From: Actinoplanes italicus
Lineage (GTDB): Bacteria; Actinomycetota; Actinomycetes; Mycobacteriales; Micromonosporaceae
NCBI RefSeq assembly: GCF_003001815.1
Contig: NZ_PVMZ01000017.1
Coordinates: 62,001-126,000, forward strand
Length of the DNA stretch: 64,000 nucleotides
Reading direction: 5' to 3'
Numbering within the stretch: the stretch's first letter is position 1; each line of letters opens with the position of its first letter. This document shows, one piece after another, positions 7,626 through 16,389 of this stretch. A program made the position numbers and the translations under genes. The notes beneath the pieces were generated by a model. It had not been told where the DNA came from. It ran no database searches and was given only the letters and a program-made list of their open reading frames with translations.

Positions 7626-8999
7626 GTGCACCGCATCCGGGAGCTGAGCCTGCGGGCCCGGCTGCTGATCGCCTCCGTCGCGGGCCTCACCGCCGGTCTG
7701 ATCGCGGGCGGAATCCTGCTCACCGTCGTGCTCGGCTACGCGCAGCTGCGTTCGGTGCACAGCGAGGCGAAGAACACCGCCGACGGTGTCGCCGCCCTCG
7801 TCGACCAGAACTCGATACCCAACCCGATCCCCGTGCCCGCCGGTGTGCAGGTGCAGGTCGTCGACGAGAACGGCGCGATCCGGGCGGTGTCCGCGACCGC
7901 CGACCGGCTTGTCACCATCCTCTACCCGCACGAACTCGCCGGACTCGAGGACGGCGAGGGCAGGACCATCCCCGGCGAGCGGATCGGGTACGACGGCGAC
8001 GTCCACGTCGTGCAGGTGACCGCCGGGCCGCCGACCGCCCCGCTGCGCATCCTGGTCGCCCAGTCGACCGGGCAGATCGCCCAGAGCGTCCACGTCCTCA
8101 AGATCACGCTGCTGATCCTGTATCCGATGCTGATCGCCCTGCTCGCGGCCGTGCTGTGGCGGGCGCTGGGTGCGGCCCTCAAACCGGTCGACGCGCTGCG
8201 CGCGGGCGCCGAGGAGATCACCGGCGGCACGCGGGCCGGGCGGTTGCCGCTGCCCGACTCCAAGGACGAGATCCACCGCCTCGCGGTCACCCTCAACGAC
8301 ATGCTGCACCGGCTGGACTCCGCCCGTGCCCGGCAGCGGGCGTTCGTCGCCGACGCCGCGCACGAGCTGCGCAGCCCGCTCACCAACATGCGCACCGAAC
8401 TCGAGGTCGCGCAGCGGCTGCCGGACGACACCGACTGGCCCGAACTCGCCGACGACCTGCTCGCCGACGTGCAACGGCTGTCCCGGCTCGTCGACGACCT
8501 GCTGCTGCTCGCCCGCTCCGACGAAGGGCTGCCCGCCACCCGCGTCGAGGAGATCGACCTGGCGCAGTTCGTCGGCGAGGCCGCCGAACGCTACCCGGAC
8601 GTCGCCTTCGACGACCCCGGCAAGCCGCTGCCGCTGCTCGCCGAACCGGACGCGCTGGCCCGCGTGGTCACCAACCTGCTCGACAACGCGGTCCGCCACA
8701 AACGGTCCGCGGTGACGGTGTCGGCCGCGGCCGACGGCCCGAACCTGCTCGTCGTGGTAACCGACGACGGGCCCGGCATTCCCGAACCCGACCGGGAGCG
8801 CGTGTTCCAGCGGTTCACCCGCCTCGACGACGCCCGTGCCCGCGACGCCGGTGGGTCCGGGCTCGGCCTCGCCATCGTCCGGGAACTCGTGCGCCGGCAT
8901 CGCGGTACGGTCACCCTCGGCGATGCTCACCCGGGCCTTCGGGTCGAGGTACGCCTGCCGTGGCGCCAACCTCAAGATCAAGCTTTACTACCGGGGTGA
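7626..8999 (+). CDS. Sensor histidine kinase (two-component, OmpR-type partner)
   Basis: 457 residues with two transmembrane helices (about residues 13-38 and 158-178) enclosing an extracytoplasmic sensor. A HAMP segment follows, then HisKA (FVADAAHELRSPLTNMRTELE, phospho-acceptor His) and HATPase_c with N (NLLDNAVRH), G1 (DDGPGIPE) and G2 (GGSGLGLAIVRELVRRH) boxes. It is encoded immediately after its response regulator with no gap, and its stop overlaps the start of the next membrane protein (GTGA at 8996-8999). Confidence 0.92.
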   Translation: MHRIRELSLRARLLIASVAGLTAGLIAGGILLTVVLGYAQLRSVHSEAKNTADGVAALVDQNSIPNPIPVPAGVQVQVVDENGAIRAVSATADRLVTILYPHELAGLEDGEGRTIPGERIGYDGDVHVVQVTAGPPTAPLRILVAQSTGQIAQSVHVLKITLLILYPMLIALLAAVLWRALGAALKPVDALRAGAEEITGGTRAGRLPLPDSKDEIHRLAVTLNDMLHRLDSARARQRAFVADAAHELRSPLTNMRTELEVAQRLPDDTDWPELADDLLADVQRLSRLVDDLLLLARSDEGLPATRVEEIDLAQFVGEAAERYPDVAFDDPGKPLPLLAEPDALARVVTNLLDNAVRHKRSAVTVSAAADGPNLLVVVTDDGPGIPEPDRERVFQRFTRLDDARARDAGGSGLGLAIVRELVRRHRGTVTLGDAHPGLRVEVRLPWRQPQDQALLPG

Positions 9000-9694
9000 A
9001 CGGAACACGCATCTACGCCCGCCTCTGGCACGGCGTGCTCGCCGTCATCGTGCTCGCCTCACTGGTGATCCAGATCTCGCTGACGGTGCGGGGCCAGCCG
9101 GGCGCCGACGGCGTGGTGCAGCCGGCGGTCACCCGCGTCGTTCGCCTGTTCAGCTACTTCACCATCCAGAGCAACATCCTGCTGCTGATCGTCTCGGCGA
9201 CACTGGCCCTCAACCCTGGCCGCGACGGCCGCCTGTGGCGGGTGATCCGCCTCGACGCCGTACTCGGAATCATCATCACCGGCCTGGTCTACGCGACCGT
9301 CCTGGCCGGAGCCTCGAACCCGTCCGGCGCCGGCTGGTGGTCGAATCTCGGCTTCCACTACATCGCGCCGTGGTGGGCGCTGGCCGGCTGGCTGCTGTTC
9401 GGGCCGAGGTCGCGGACAGACAAGCGGACACTGTGGTGGGCGGTCCTCTGGCCGGTGGCCTGGATCGGCTACACCTTCGCCCACGGCGCCGCCACGGACT
9501 GGTACCCGTACCCGTTCACTGACGTGACCGACCTCGGCTACGGTGCCGCCGTCCTCAACATGACCTTCGTCGTGGTGATCGCGGTGCTCTTCGCGGCGAT
9601 GCTGTGGGGTCTGGACCGGCGACTGCCCGGCGGACGTCCGGCCGCGTCGTCCCCGGTGCCGGTCACTGACGTCGAGCGTCAGCCACAGAGCTGA
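8996..9694 (+). CDS. Pr6Pr-family integral membrane protein
   Basis: 232 residues with about six transmembrane helices and short loops. Recognisable patterns include RLFSYFTIQSNIL in the second helix region, GFHYIAPWWALAGWLLFGPR, and YTFAHGAATDWYPYPFTDVTDLGY near the end. These are typical of the actinobacterial Pr6Pr/FAR-17a/AIG1-like membrane family, whose function is not established. Start GTG 8996 overlaps the kinase stop, so it is probably coupled to the two-component system. Confidence 0.7.
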   Translation: MNGTRIYARLWHGVLAVIVLASLVIQISLTVRGQPGADGVVQPAVTRVVRLFSYFTIQSNILLLIVSATLALNPGRDGRLWRVIRLDAVLGIIITGLVYATVLAGASNPSGAGWWSNLGFHYIAPWWALAGWLLFGPRSRTDKRTLWWAVLWPVAWIGYTFAHGAATDWYPYPFTDVTDLGYGAAVLNMTFVVVIAVLFAAMLWGLDRRLPGGRPAASSPVPVTDVERQPQS

Positions 9695-9720
9695 TTCCAG
9701 GGTGGGATAGGTTCAGCGGC

Positions 9721-10155
9721 ATGGCCGACGACACCCGACGCACCGTGTCCCTGCACCGTACGAGCCTCGGCCGGTACGAGGTCCGCAACGCCCGCGGCGG
9801 CACGATGACCATCGGCGTCGGCGACGGCGCCGACTTCACCCCGGTGGAACTCCTGCTCGCCGCGATCGGCGGCTGCACGGGCGCGGATGTCGACCACATA
9901 ACGAGCAAGCGCGCCGAGCCGGACGACTTCACCGTCCACGTGACCGCGGACAAGGTCCGCGACGAGACCGGCGGCAACCGCTTGATCAACATCGTGCTGG
10001 AGCTGCGGGCGGAGTTCCCGGAGGGCGCTGCCGGTGACGCGGCCCGCGAGATGCTCCCGCGCGCGGCCAGGATGTCCCACGATCGCCTCTGCACCGTCTC
10101 CCGGACCGTCGAACTCGGAACCCCGGTCGACACCCGCACCGCGCCGGCCGGCTAG
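9721..10155 (+). CDS. OsmC/Ohr-family protein
   Basis: 144 residues with the OsmC fold. The N-terminal strand RTSLGRYEVRNARGGTMTIG is followed by FTPVELLLAAIGGCTGADVDHITSKR, which carries the first redox cysteine (about residue 45), and a C-terminal strand around HDRLCTVSRTVELGTPV with a second cysteine. OsmC proteins reduce organic peroxides through two reactive cysteines. Single gene, 26 bp after the membrane protein. Confidence 0.85.
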   Translation: MADDTRRTVSLHRTSLGRYEVRNARGGTMTIGVGDGADFTPVELLLAAIGGCTGADVDHITSKRAEPDDFTVHVTADKVRDETGGNRLINIVLELRAEFPEGAAGDAAREMLPRAARMSHDRLCTVSRTVELGTPVDTRTAPAG

Positions 10156-10736
10156 AGAGCTTTCGCAGTCGAGGTCCAGCTCGGCAGCCCGTCTCAGCCC
10201 TCGAATCCAGCTGCCATGACGTGGCTTGGCTTCGGCTGGGGCACACATCCAGGCTTTGCGTGTGCTCCTGACGTCGTCGGCAACAACGGTGAGGTCCCAC
10301 GTTGCGGGTCCGTGGACGCCTGCCGTCGCTATGGCGGCGGCAGGGTCGCGCGCAACGGCTGCGTGTGTTCCCACCGCCGCACCACCGGCCCTGCACGGCG
10401 GCGCTCTCCGGAGCGCCGGATCAGGCCGCGCTCTTCAAGCCGGTCAAGGGATCCCGCCGCCCTCCGTTGCCGGCCGGCTTCCACGGCCGAGCTACGGCTG
10501 GCGGGCCGCACCCTGACCGCGAAGGCTCCCTTTCTAGGAAGCTTTCGCCGTCGGGGTTCCCGGCCCGTCAGTCGCATCCGTCGGAGCCGTGGTGGCGTTC
10601 GGTCGGCTGATGGCTTGGCGTTACGGTCGTGGGCTCCGGGGTCGCGTGGGGTTGGTTACCGCCGCGGCCGGGTGCTGGACGATCAACTACGGCCGTTTTC
10701 GGAGCCGGGCTCCGGGATATCGCTGCCTCCGGCCTG

Positions 10737-10863
10737 GGGAAGGGTTCGCCGGCCACGGCTGGGCGATCAACAGCCCGGGGAAGGGTTCGCCGGGCGCGGC
10801 TGGGCGATCAGACGGTCGGGGGAAGGGTTCGCCGGCCACGGCTGGGCGATCAAGCGGCCCGGG
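10737..10863. repeat. 41-42 bp tandem repeat, three copies
   Basis: Copies begin with GGGAAGGGTTCGCC at 10737, 10778 and 10820 and share CGGCTGGGCGATCA. The last 10 bp of each unit vary. A diverged earlier relative (CTGGACGATCAA) lies near 10676. Non-coding. Confidence 0.8.
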
Positions 10864-10876
10864 ACAGGACTGTCCC
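10861..10876. terminator. Hairpin downstream of the LysR gene
   Basis: GGGACAG-GA-CTGTCCC is a perfect palindrome with 7-bp arms. It lies about 35 bp beyond the stop of the minus-strand LysR gene, so it may terminate that transcript. Confidence 0.4.
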
Positions 10877-10911
10877 CACCAGCCCAACCAGACCGTGACC
10901 GTAAAAGGTGT

Positions 10912-11847
10912 CTAGCGCGTGGGCTCGGGAGCCGTCGCGCCGTCCCGGTCGCCGGTCAGGACCGCGGTGAAGGCTGAGCGGACTCGCTCGCGTAACCAGG
11001 TGTGGGCCGGGTCGGTGTCGTAGCGCTGGTGCCAGCAGCAGATGACCGGGGGCGCCGGCAGAGCGATCGGCAGCGGGACACCGACCAGGTCGAAGGCCTT
11101 GAGCAACGGCCGCCAGGTCAGCTCCGGGGCGGTCAGCACGGCGTCGCTCGTGGCGATCACGTGCGCCGCGGCGGCGGTGGTGCCGACCGCGGCCAGCACA
11201 CGCCGGTGCAGGCCGTGCTCCTCCAGGGCGGTGTCGACCGGGTCGGTCAGCCGTCCGCGGCGTGAGATCAGGACATGGGGCCGGGCCGCGTACGCCGGCA
11301 GGTCGAGCCGGTCCGCATCCGGATGACCGCGGCGCAGGACCGCGACGAACCGGTCGTGGCCCACGGTTTCGTGCCTGATCTCGGTAGCGGCCGGGACACC
11401 CGCGCCGATCTCCAGATCGACCCGGCCGTGGCGCAGCTCGTCGGTGTCCAGAGCGCTCTCGGCCAGGAACCGCAGACGCACCCCGGGCGCATGCTCGGCG
11501 ATGCCGGCCAGCAACACCGGCGCGACGGCGGTCGACAGCGCGTCGTGGCACTGCAGCGTGAAGACCCGATCCAGTTCCGCGGGGTCGAGCACACCCCGGG
11601 GAGCGAGGACCTCCCGGCTCTGCCGCAGCAGTTCACCGACCTGCTGTCGTACGGCCATCGCGTACGGCGTCGGCGTCATGGTCCGGCCGGTGCGCACCAG
11701 GATGTCGTCACCGGTGAGCCGCCGGAGCCGGCCGAGGCTGCGGCTCACCGCGGGTGACGACAGGCGCAGCCGCTGGGCGGCACCGGTCACGCTGCCCTCC
11801 TCGAGCAACGCGTCCAGCACGATCAGGAGATTCAGATCCAGTTGCAC
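10912..11847 (-). CDS. LysR-family transcriptional regulator
   Basis: 311 residues. N-terminal winged helix-turn-helix MQLDLNLLIVLDALLEEGSVTGAAQRLRLSSPAVSRSLGRLRRLTGDDILVR, followed by the two-lobed effector domain (LQCHDALSTAVAPVLLAGIAEHAPGVRLRFL). It reads divergently from an inositol-monophosphatase-like gene 66 bp away. Two inverted repeats in that gap are candidate binding sites, so the adjacent gene and the regulator itself are the likely targets. The effector is unknown. Confidence 0.88.
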   Translation of the reverse strand: MQLDLNLLIVLDALLEEGSVTGAAQRLRLSSPAVSRSLGRLRRLTGDDILVRTGRTMTPTPYAMAVRQQVGELLRQSREVLAPRGVLDPAELDRVFTLQCHDALSTAVAPVLLAGIAEHAPGVRLRFLAESALDTDELRHGRVDLEIGAGVPAATEIRHETVGHDRFVAVLRRGHPDADRLDLPAYAARPHVLISRRGRLTDPVDTALEEHGLHRRVLAAVGTTAAAAHVIATSDAVLTAPELTWRPLLKAFDLVGVPLPIALPAPPVICCWHQRYDTDPAHTWLRERVRSAFTAVLTGDRDGATAPEPTR

Positions 11848-11849
11848 AG

Positions 11850-11890
11850 CGGTAAATCGTACCGTAAGTAGATTGCATTGGACTTAATGC
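11850..11890. promoter_or_regulatory. Candidate LysR operators
   Basis: CGGTAAATCGTACCG (11850-11864) and GCATTGGACTTAATGC (11875-11890) are perfect inverted repeats with 5-bp arms. They lie between divergent lysR and the IMPase gene, spaced 25 bp apart, as is usual for LysR recognition and activation sites. Confidence 0.4.
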
Positions 11891-11913
11891 CCGGCCGGCC
11901 GCACATTTGATCC

Positions 11914-12696
11914 ATGAGTTCTGACCAGCGACTTCTGACCACCGTGACGAGCGCCGTGCGGGCCGCCGCGACCCGGGTCTCCCGTCCCGGACGGACGCCG
12001 GTGACCGAGGCGGAACTGTTCGCCGCGCTGCGCGCCAACGACGACGCCGTCACCGGCAGCCTCCGCCCGGCACTGCTCGCCGCACTGCCCGGCGCCCGAT
12101 GGACCGCCGACGAGCATGGCTCCGGGCCGATGCCCGGCGGCGACTGGTGGGTCGTCGACCCGGTCGGCGGCAACATGAACGCGGTGCAGGGCATGCCCGA
12201 CTGGAACATCGGCGTCAGCCTGGTCCGCGACGGCCGGCCGGTGCTCGCCGTCCTGCACGCGCCGGTGGCGGGGGAGACGTTCACCGCGATCGCCGGCGGT
12301 GGCGCGCACGTCGGCGGCGTACCGCTGCGGGTGTCGATGAAGACCGACCTCGGGCTCGCCCTGACCGGCACCGGTCAGGCCAGGGCCGGCCGGGACGCGG
12401 CCGCCGCCGGCCGTGCCGGAGCGGCCGTCGCCGCGATGATGCGTCACGCCCTGTATGTGCGGGCCTCGGTGCCGGTCGGACACCAGCTCGCCCAGGTCGC
12501 CGCCGGACGGATGGACCTGCACTGGCAGTTCGACAACCTGCGCTCACACATCGCGCCCGTGCTGATCGTGCGGGAGGCTGGCGGCGTCGTCACCGACCTC
12601 GACGGCGAGCCGTGGCAGATCACCAGCGACGGCTACCTCGCCGCGGCGCCCGGCGTGCACGCCGCCGCCCTCGACGTCCTGCGCCCCCTGCGATGA
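11914..12696 (+). CDS. Inositol monophosphatase-family protein with altered metal motif
   Basis: 260 residues with the IMPase/FBPase fold. The usual metal-binding motif WxxDP(I/L)DGTxNF reads WWVVDPVGGNMNAV (about residue 88), so the second metal Asp is Gly and Thr is Asn. The C-terminal motif WDxAA appears as FDNLRSHIAPVLIVREAGG. The rest (GMPDWNIGVSLV, LHAPVAGETFTA) is well preserved. Many actinobacterial relatives carry this variant; activity on inositol phosphate is doubtful. Divergent from lysR; the stop overlaps the next start (ATGA 12693). Confidence 0.7.
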   Translation: MSSDQRLLTTVTSAVRAAATRVSRPGRTPVTEAELFAALRANDDAVTGSLRPALLAALPGARWTADEHGSGPMPGGDWWVVDPVGGNMNAVQGMPDWNIGVSLVRDGRPVLAVLHAPVAGETFTAIAGGGAHVGGVPLRVSMKTDLGLALTGTGQARAGRDAAAAGRAGAAVAAMMRHALYVRASVPVGHQLAQVAAGRMDLHWQFDNLRSHIAPVLIVREAGGVVTDLDGEPWQITSDGYLAAAPGVHAAALDVLRPLR

Positions 12697-13319
12697 CCGG
12701 GATGCCCCTCCAGATCACCGTGCTGGGCGCCTCCGGCGCGACCGGTCTCGAACTGACCCGTCAGGCCCTCGACCGGGGACACCATGTGATCGCGATCGCC
12801 CGTACCCCGGATCGCGTCGTCGTCCCGGACTCACCACGGCTCCGCCGGATCGCCGCCGACGTCGGCCACCCGGACCGGATCGCCGCGGCGCTGCGCGGTG
12901 GCTCCGTCGTGGTCTCGGCCCTGGGCGTCGCCAAGGGTGACGAACCCGGCGCGCTCACCGCCGGCGCGCGAGCCGTGGCCGCCGCCCGCCCGGAGCGCAT
13001 CGTCTGGCTCGGCGCCTTCGGCACGGGGCGCTCCGCCGCCGTGGCCGGCCCGCTCACCCGCACCCTGCTGCGCCTGCTCGGCGACCTCGACGACAAGGTC
13101 GCCGCCGAGCTGATCATCCACCACGCGGGCGGCACCGTCTTCCACGCCGGCCCGCTGTCGAACGGCCCGCTCAGCCCGGCCCGCCGGACGGTCGGCCTCG
13201 ACGGTGCTCCGCGGAGGCTGTTCCCCGCACGGGTCAGCCGTGCCACCGTGGCCGCCGCCATGCTCGACGAGGCCGAGAACCCGGCGCACCGTCCCGGTGT
13301 CGCCGTCCCGCTCGGATGA
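12693..13319 (+). CDS. NAD(P)-binding NmrA/atypical SDR-like protein
   Basis: 208 residues with an N-terminal Rossmann nucleotide-binding motif (ITVLGASGATGLELTRQALDRGHHVIAIAR) of the form GxxGxxG, then VVVSALGVAKG and a RIVWLGAFGTGRSA segment. This is the layout of NmrA-like/atypical short-chain dehydrogenases (NAD(P)H sensors or reductases). No catalytic YxxxK is obvious. It is coupled to the preceding IMPase-like gene by an ATGA overlap; ATG 12702 is an alternative start. Confidence 0.72.
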   Translation: MTGMPLQITVLGASGATGLELTRQALDRGHHVIAIARTPDRVVVPDSPRLRRIAADVGHPDRIAAALRGGSVVVSALGVAKGDEPGALTAGARAVAAARPERIVWLGAFGTGRSAAVAGPLTRTLLRLLGDLDDKVAAELIIHHAGGTVFHAGPLSNGPLSPARRTVGLDGAPRRLFPARVSRATVAAAMLDEAENPAHRPGVAVPLG

Positions 13320-13341
13320 CGCGGCGTGACCGGTACGGGTA

Positions 13342-13779
13342 TCAGGCGGAGACGCGCGAGGTGTTCACGCACTCGGCGACGTCCAGCACCAGCAGCAGCC
13401 GGCCCTCGGTCTTGTACGCGCCGGTGACCAGCGCGCGAGACGGGCCGGTCAGCGTCGCGGGCGGCTCCTCGAACATCTGGGCGTCCAGGTAGGCGACCTG
13501 CCCGATGCGGTCCACCAGCAGGCTCACGGGCTCACCGGCGTACCGCACGATCACGTTCATCACGAGACCGGACATGTCGCGGCGCGGCAGGCCGAACTGG
13601 ACGCGCAGGTCCACCGCGGCGATCACCTGCCCTCGCAGGTTGAACAGGCCACCGACCGCGTTCGGCGCCATCGGCACCGGGGTGTACTCGCTGTACGACA
13701 GGACCTCCTGCACGGCGTCCACGTCCACGCCGAAGAACTGGCCGGCGACCTCGAAGGTGACGAACTGGCGACTCGACAT
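13342..13779 (-). CDS. CheW-domain protein (orphan)
   Basis: 145 residues spanning one complete CheW domain: QFVTFEVAGQFFGVDVDAVQEVLSY, PNAVGGLFNLRGQVIAAVDLR and the final LLLVLDVAECVN strand. CheW couples chemoreceptors to the kinase CheA. No CheA, receptor or other chemotaxis gene lies nearby, so this copy is an orphan and may serve a non-motility signalling array. It faces the preceding NmrA-like gene tail-to-tail with only 22 bp between stops. Confidence 0.88.
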   Translation of the reverse strand: MSSRQFVTFEVAGQFFGVDVDAVQEVLSYSEYTPVPMAPNAVGGLFNLRGQVIAAVDLRVQFGLPRRDMSGLVMNVIVRYAGEPVSLLVDRIGQVAYLDAQMFEEPPATLTGPSRALVTGAYKTEGRLLLVLDVAECVNTSRVSA

Positions 13780-13933
13780 GTGCTACTCCCGGGATGATGT
13801 CCGCCGGGAGGCTTGCCGCGACGGATCACCAGGAATATCGGACGATCCCGTCCCCGAGCCAAGGAATCCGGCGGGTCAATCCGCCGGCTCGTCATCCCGG
13901 CCCCGGTGGTCACGTTACGCGCCGGCGGGAGCA

Positions 13934-14485
13934 TCAGCGGACCGGGGCGAGCGCGCCGGCGGTGAGCACCCGCCTCCCTCCGGCGCGGACCGTGCCGTCG
14001 GGCTCGATGACGCAGATGCCGGGCACGCCGCGCAGCCCGAACGCCTTGGAGACCGGCTCGGCGTGGTCGGAGCCGACGACCGTGGCCACGGTGCGCAGGG
14101 AGGCCAGATAGCCCTCGGGCCCGGAGCCGCCGTCGATGACGACGGCGAGCACGTTGCGGGCTCCGCCGGGCCACCCGGCCGCGGTGGCGACGAAGTGGGG
14201 GAGCACCTCGGCGCACGGCTCGCACGTCGCGGAGAAGAAGCCGGCCAGCGTGGGCCCCTCGAACGTGGCGAGCGTGATCGGGTTGCCGTCGAGGTCGGGC
14301 ACGGCGAAGTCGCCGACCTTGCCGCCGGCCTCCATCAGCAGGTTGTCGGGCTGCCCGCCGGCCCGCTCGGCGAAGCGCTGCTCGTGCTCCCGCAGCCGCC
14401 GGATGACGCCGTAGGACACCACCAGGTTGATCACCGTCAGCGCCCCGACGATCGCCAGCCCGGCCGCGATGAGACTTGTTGTCAC
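13934..14485 (-). CDS. Membrane-anchored thioredoxin-like (MauD/TlpA-type) protein
   Basis: 183 residues. An N-terminal transmembrane helix (SLIAAGLAIVGALTVINLVVSYGVI) anchors a thioredoxin-fold domain with the motif FFSATCEPCAEVLPHF, so the redox pair is CxxC (CEPC). A cis-Pro region, RGVPGICVIEPDGTV, follows. It probably acts in thiol exchange outside the membrane. GTG 14485 was chosen because AAGGGA (14492-14497) precedes it. The MauE-like gene lies just upstream on the same strand; this MauD/MauE pairing recurs in methylamine-utilisation and related redox loci. Confidence 0.75.
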   Translation of the reverse strand: MTTSLIAAGLAIVGALTVINLVVSYGVIRRLREHEQRFAERAGGQPDNLLMEAGGKVGDFAVPDLDGNPITLATFEGPTLAGFFSATCEPCAEVLPHFVATAAGWPGGARNVLAVVIDGGSGPEGYLASLRTVATVVGSDHAEPVSKAFGLRGVPGICVIEPDGTVRAGGRRVLTAGALAPVR

Positions 14486-14571
14486 AGAATTTTCCCTTAT
14501 CCGGAGCCACACGCTGGAACGGCGCGATACATCGCCGATGCAACCTCTTCAAGGCCCTGTCGTGCCCGGGC

Positions 14572-15117
14572 TCAGCGCGCCGGAGTCGTCGTGCCGAACA
14601 GCCAGGCGAGCTCGTCGAGCCACACCAGAACGCCGACCCCCAGCGTGGCCATGCCGGCCGCCGCAACCAGCTGCGGCCCGCCGGCGCCGCTGAACGGCGG
14701 CGCCGCGACGGCCAGCTGCGCGACGAGCCCGGCCAGCGCGGCGGCACCGAGACAACCGCTGCGCGCCACATGCCGCCAGGCGACCGGCGCACTGCTCGCA
14801 CCGAAACACTGGCAGCCCGCCCGGCTGCCCCGCCTCACCGCGATGACCAGCGCCGTGGTGAAGCCGCCGAACAGCAGCGCCGCCGCGGCCATCCCGGCCG
14901 CCGTGGTGCCCGGCCACAGCAGCAGGCCGAGCGTCACCGCCTCGGCGGCGACGGCCACCCCGGCCACCGGCCGCGCCAGGCGACCCGGAATCACCCGCAG
15001 GTCGCCGAGCCCGTCCGCGAACGCGCGCAGGCTCGCCCGGCTGCGCAGCTTGCCGGCCAGCGAGACGACCAGGACACCGGCGATCAGCAAGACGACCGTG
15101 GCGACGAGCACGCGCAT
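14572..15117 (-). CDS. MauE/DoxX-family redox-associated membrane protein
   Basis: 181 residues with four to five transmembrane helices. Features of the MauE family are visible: SLAGKLRSRASLRAFADGL near the N-terminus and RRGSRAGCQCFGASSAPVAWRHVARSG with a CxC pair in a loop. MauE-like proteins partner membrane thioredoxins in disulfide formation or cofactor maturation. ATG 15117 follows GGGAGGGTC; longer in-frame extensions lack ribosome sites. Likely first gene of a two-gene unit with the thioredoxin-like gene. Confidence 0.75.
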   Translation of the reverse strand: MRVLVATVVLLIAGVLVVSLAGKLRSRASLRAFADGLGDLRVIPGRLARPVAGVAVAAEAVTLGLLLWPGTTAAGMAAAALLFGGFTTALVIAVRRGSRAGCQCFGASSAPVAWRHVARSGCLGAAALAGLVAQLAVAAPPFSGAGGPQLVAAAGMATLGVGVLVWLDELAWLFGTTTPAR

Positions 15118-15215
15118 GACCCTCCCCTGGCATTCATCAACGTCCGTCGACATCCTAGTCGGGATCCGTGTTCCGGGCGGCCCGATCTGAATCGGACATG
15201 GCATCATGCTCGTCC

Positions 15216-16097
15216 ATGGATCATCAGGGTCGGTTCCGCGGCGCTGCGCTCGCCGCCGGTGTCCCGGACGACGAGATCGGTCGATTCCTCGAACACCTCC
15301 GCCTGTCGGTCCGCCTCGGCGGCGGCGCGGGCGGCGTCCCGGCCGGGCGGTCCGGTGGGCTGCCCCGCCTGGCGGTGGGCCGGGAGTGGCCGTCGGCCGG
15401 GGACGCCCAGCTGCCGTTCGTGTTCTCCGTGGACTGTGCGGCCCTGCCCCCGGTCGACGGCTCCGCCCTGCCCGCCGGCGGCTCGCTGCTGTTCTTCCTT
15501 GACCACGAGGAGGACCACCTGGCCGGTGCCGAGGGCGATCACCGGTACGCGCGCGTCGTGTACGTGCCCGCCGGCGCCGAGACGAGGACCGTCGAGCCCC
15601 GCGACCCCGCGATCGTCGCCGAGGGCTACGACCTGCACGCCACGCTCGTCGCCGAGCTTCCCGGCCGGTTCACCCCGGACGGCGACGAGGACGAATACGA
15701 CGAGGACGATCTCTCTCCCTTCCAGCAGCGGCTGGCCGACGACCTCGAACGCGACCTGCCCCAGCTGGAGGAACTCGTCGCGCTGGCCGGCGAACTCTGG
15801 CCGCCCGGCGGCGGCCTGGCCACCGCCTGCCTGGGCGGCTACGTGGACGAGGAGGTGATCACGAGCATCGCGGAGCAGAGCCTCGCGGGCCGGGAGAAGG
15901 CCGGCGAGATCGTCATCCCGGTGGCGAGCTGGTACTCCCACGTGGAGAGGGAGGCCCACCGGCTGACCGGCGAATGGCTGTCGCTGGCCCGCTTCCCGGC
16001 GGGCGACCACTACGACGCCAGTTTCGTGATCCGCCACGACGACCTCGCCGCCGGCCGCGTCGACCGGGCGCTCTCGGTGACCGGGTTCAGCGAGTAG
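15216..16097 (+). CDS. DUF1963 (YwqG-like) protein
   Basis: 293 residues. The sequence has the DUF1963/YwqG pattern: RSGGLPRLAVGREWPSAGDAQLPFVFSVDCAALPPVD near the N-terminus, GGSLLFFLDHEED, an acidic linker (DGDEDEYDEDD), and a closing ARFPAGDHYDASFVIRHDDLAAGRVDRALSVTGFSE. The family is conserved but of unknown biochemical function. ATG 15216 is preferred; ATG 15198 in the same frame would add six residues. Neither has a strong ribosome site. Confidence 0.72.
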   Translation: MDHQGRFRGAALAAGVPDDEIGRFLEHLRLSVRLGGGAGGVPAGRSGGLPRLAVGREWPSAGDAQLPFVFSVDCAALPPVDGSALPAGGSLLFFLDHEEDHLAGAEGDHRYARVVYVPAGAETRTVEPRDPAIVAEGYDLHATLVAELPGRFTPDGDEDEYDEDDLSPFQQRLADDLERDLPQLEELVALAGELWPPGGGLATACLGGYVDEEVITSIAEQSLAGREKAGEIVIPVASWYSHVEREAHRLTGEWLSLARFPAGDHYDASFVIRHDDLAAGRVDRALSVTGFSE

Positions 16098-16102
16098 GAG
16101 CC

Positions 16103-16339
16103 TCACGGCACCAGGACGACGCGCTCCTCACCGCCGGCGGTCCAGGCCAGGGCGACGTCGGCGAGGGACGGAGCCTCGGCGCGTACGTCGATCGCGTCGC
16201 CCATCACCGCGGCGGCCAGCCCCGGCAGCTCGGCGATGATGTCACGCGCCGGGACCGATCCGATGCCGCTGCCGACGATCTGGAACCGTGCCGACCGCCT
16301 CGGGCCTGAGCAGCGCGGCCACCTCGTCGCGCTGCTCAC
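16103..16339 (-). pseudogene. 3' remnant of a zinc-type alcohol dehydrogenase/quinone oxidoreductase gene
   Basis: The last 65 or so codons read SARFQIVGSGIGSVPARDIIAELPGLAA ... LADVALAWTAGGEERVVLVP. That is the C-terminal end of medium-chain alcohol dehydrogenases (strand, GSGxGSVP loop, final WTA...RVVLVP). The nucleotide-binding and catalytic domains are missing upstream, where the MFS gene begins on the other strand at 16390. The frame has no convincing start. I call it a degraded remnant. Confidence 0.55.
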
Positions 16340-16389
16340 GCCTCTGCTGACGCCCGGCGATCGACGAGAGGCTGTGCAATGATCCTCGG

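Larger units (their letters stand above)
10156..10911. other. Non-coding spacer with scattered short repeats
   Basis: No gene is supported in this 756-bp stretch. It holds a hairpin-prone segment (CCTGCCGTCGC facing GGCGGCGGCAGG near 10318-10350), two copies of AGCTTTCGCNGTCG (about 10159 and 10543), a tandem repeat at 10737-10863 and a terminator-like palindrome at 10861. Frames crossing it encode low-complexity Arg/Gly/Pro text without ribosome sites. Confidence 0.6.

Noticed and set aside
10216..10977. Open frame of 253 codons in the spacer before lysR
   Set aside because: It encodes tandem repeat text, lacks a ribosome site and runs into the 3' end of lysR.
13342..13779. Chemotaxis gene cluster
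   Set aside because: Only a single CheW domain gene is present; no CheA, CheB, CheR or receptor lies in the window.
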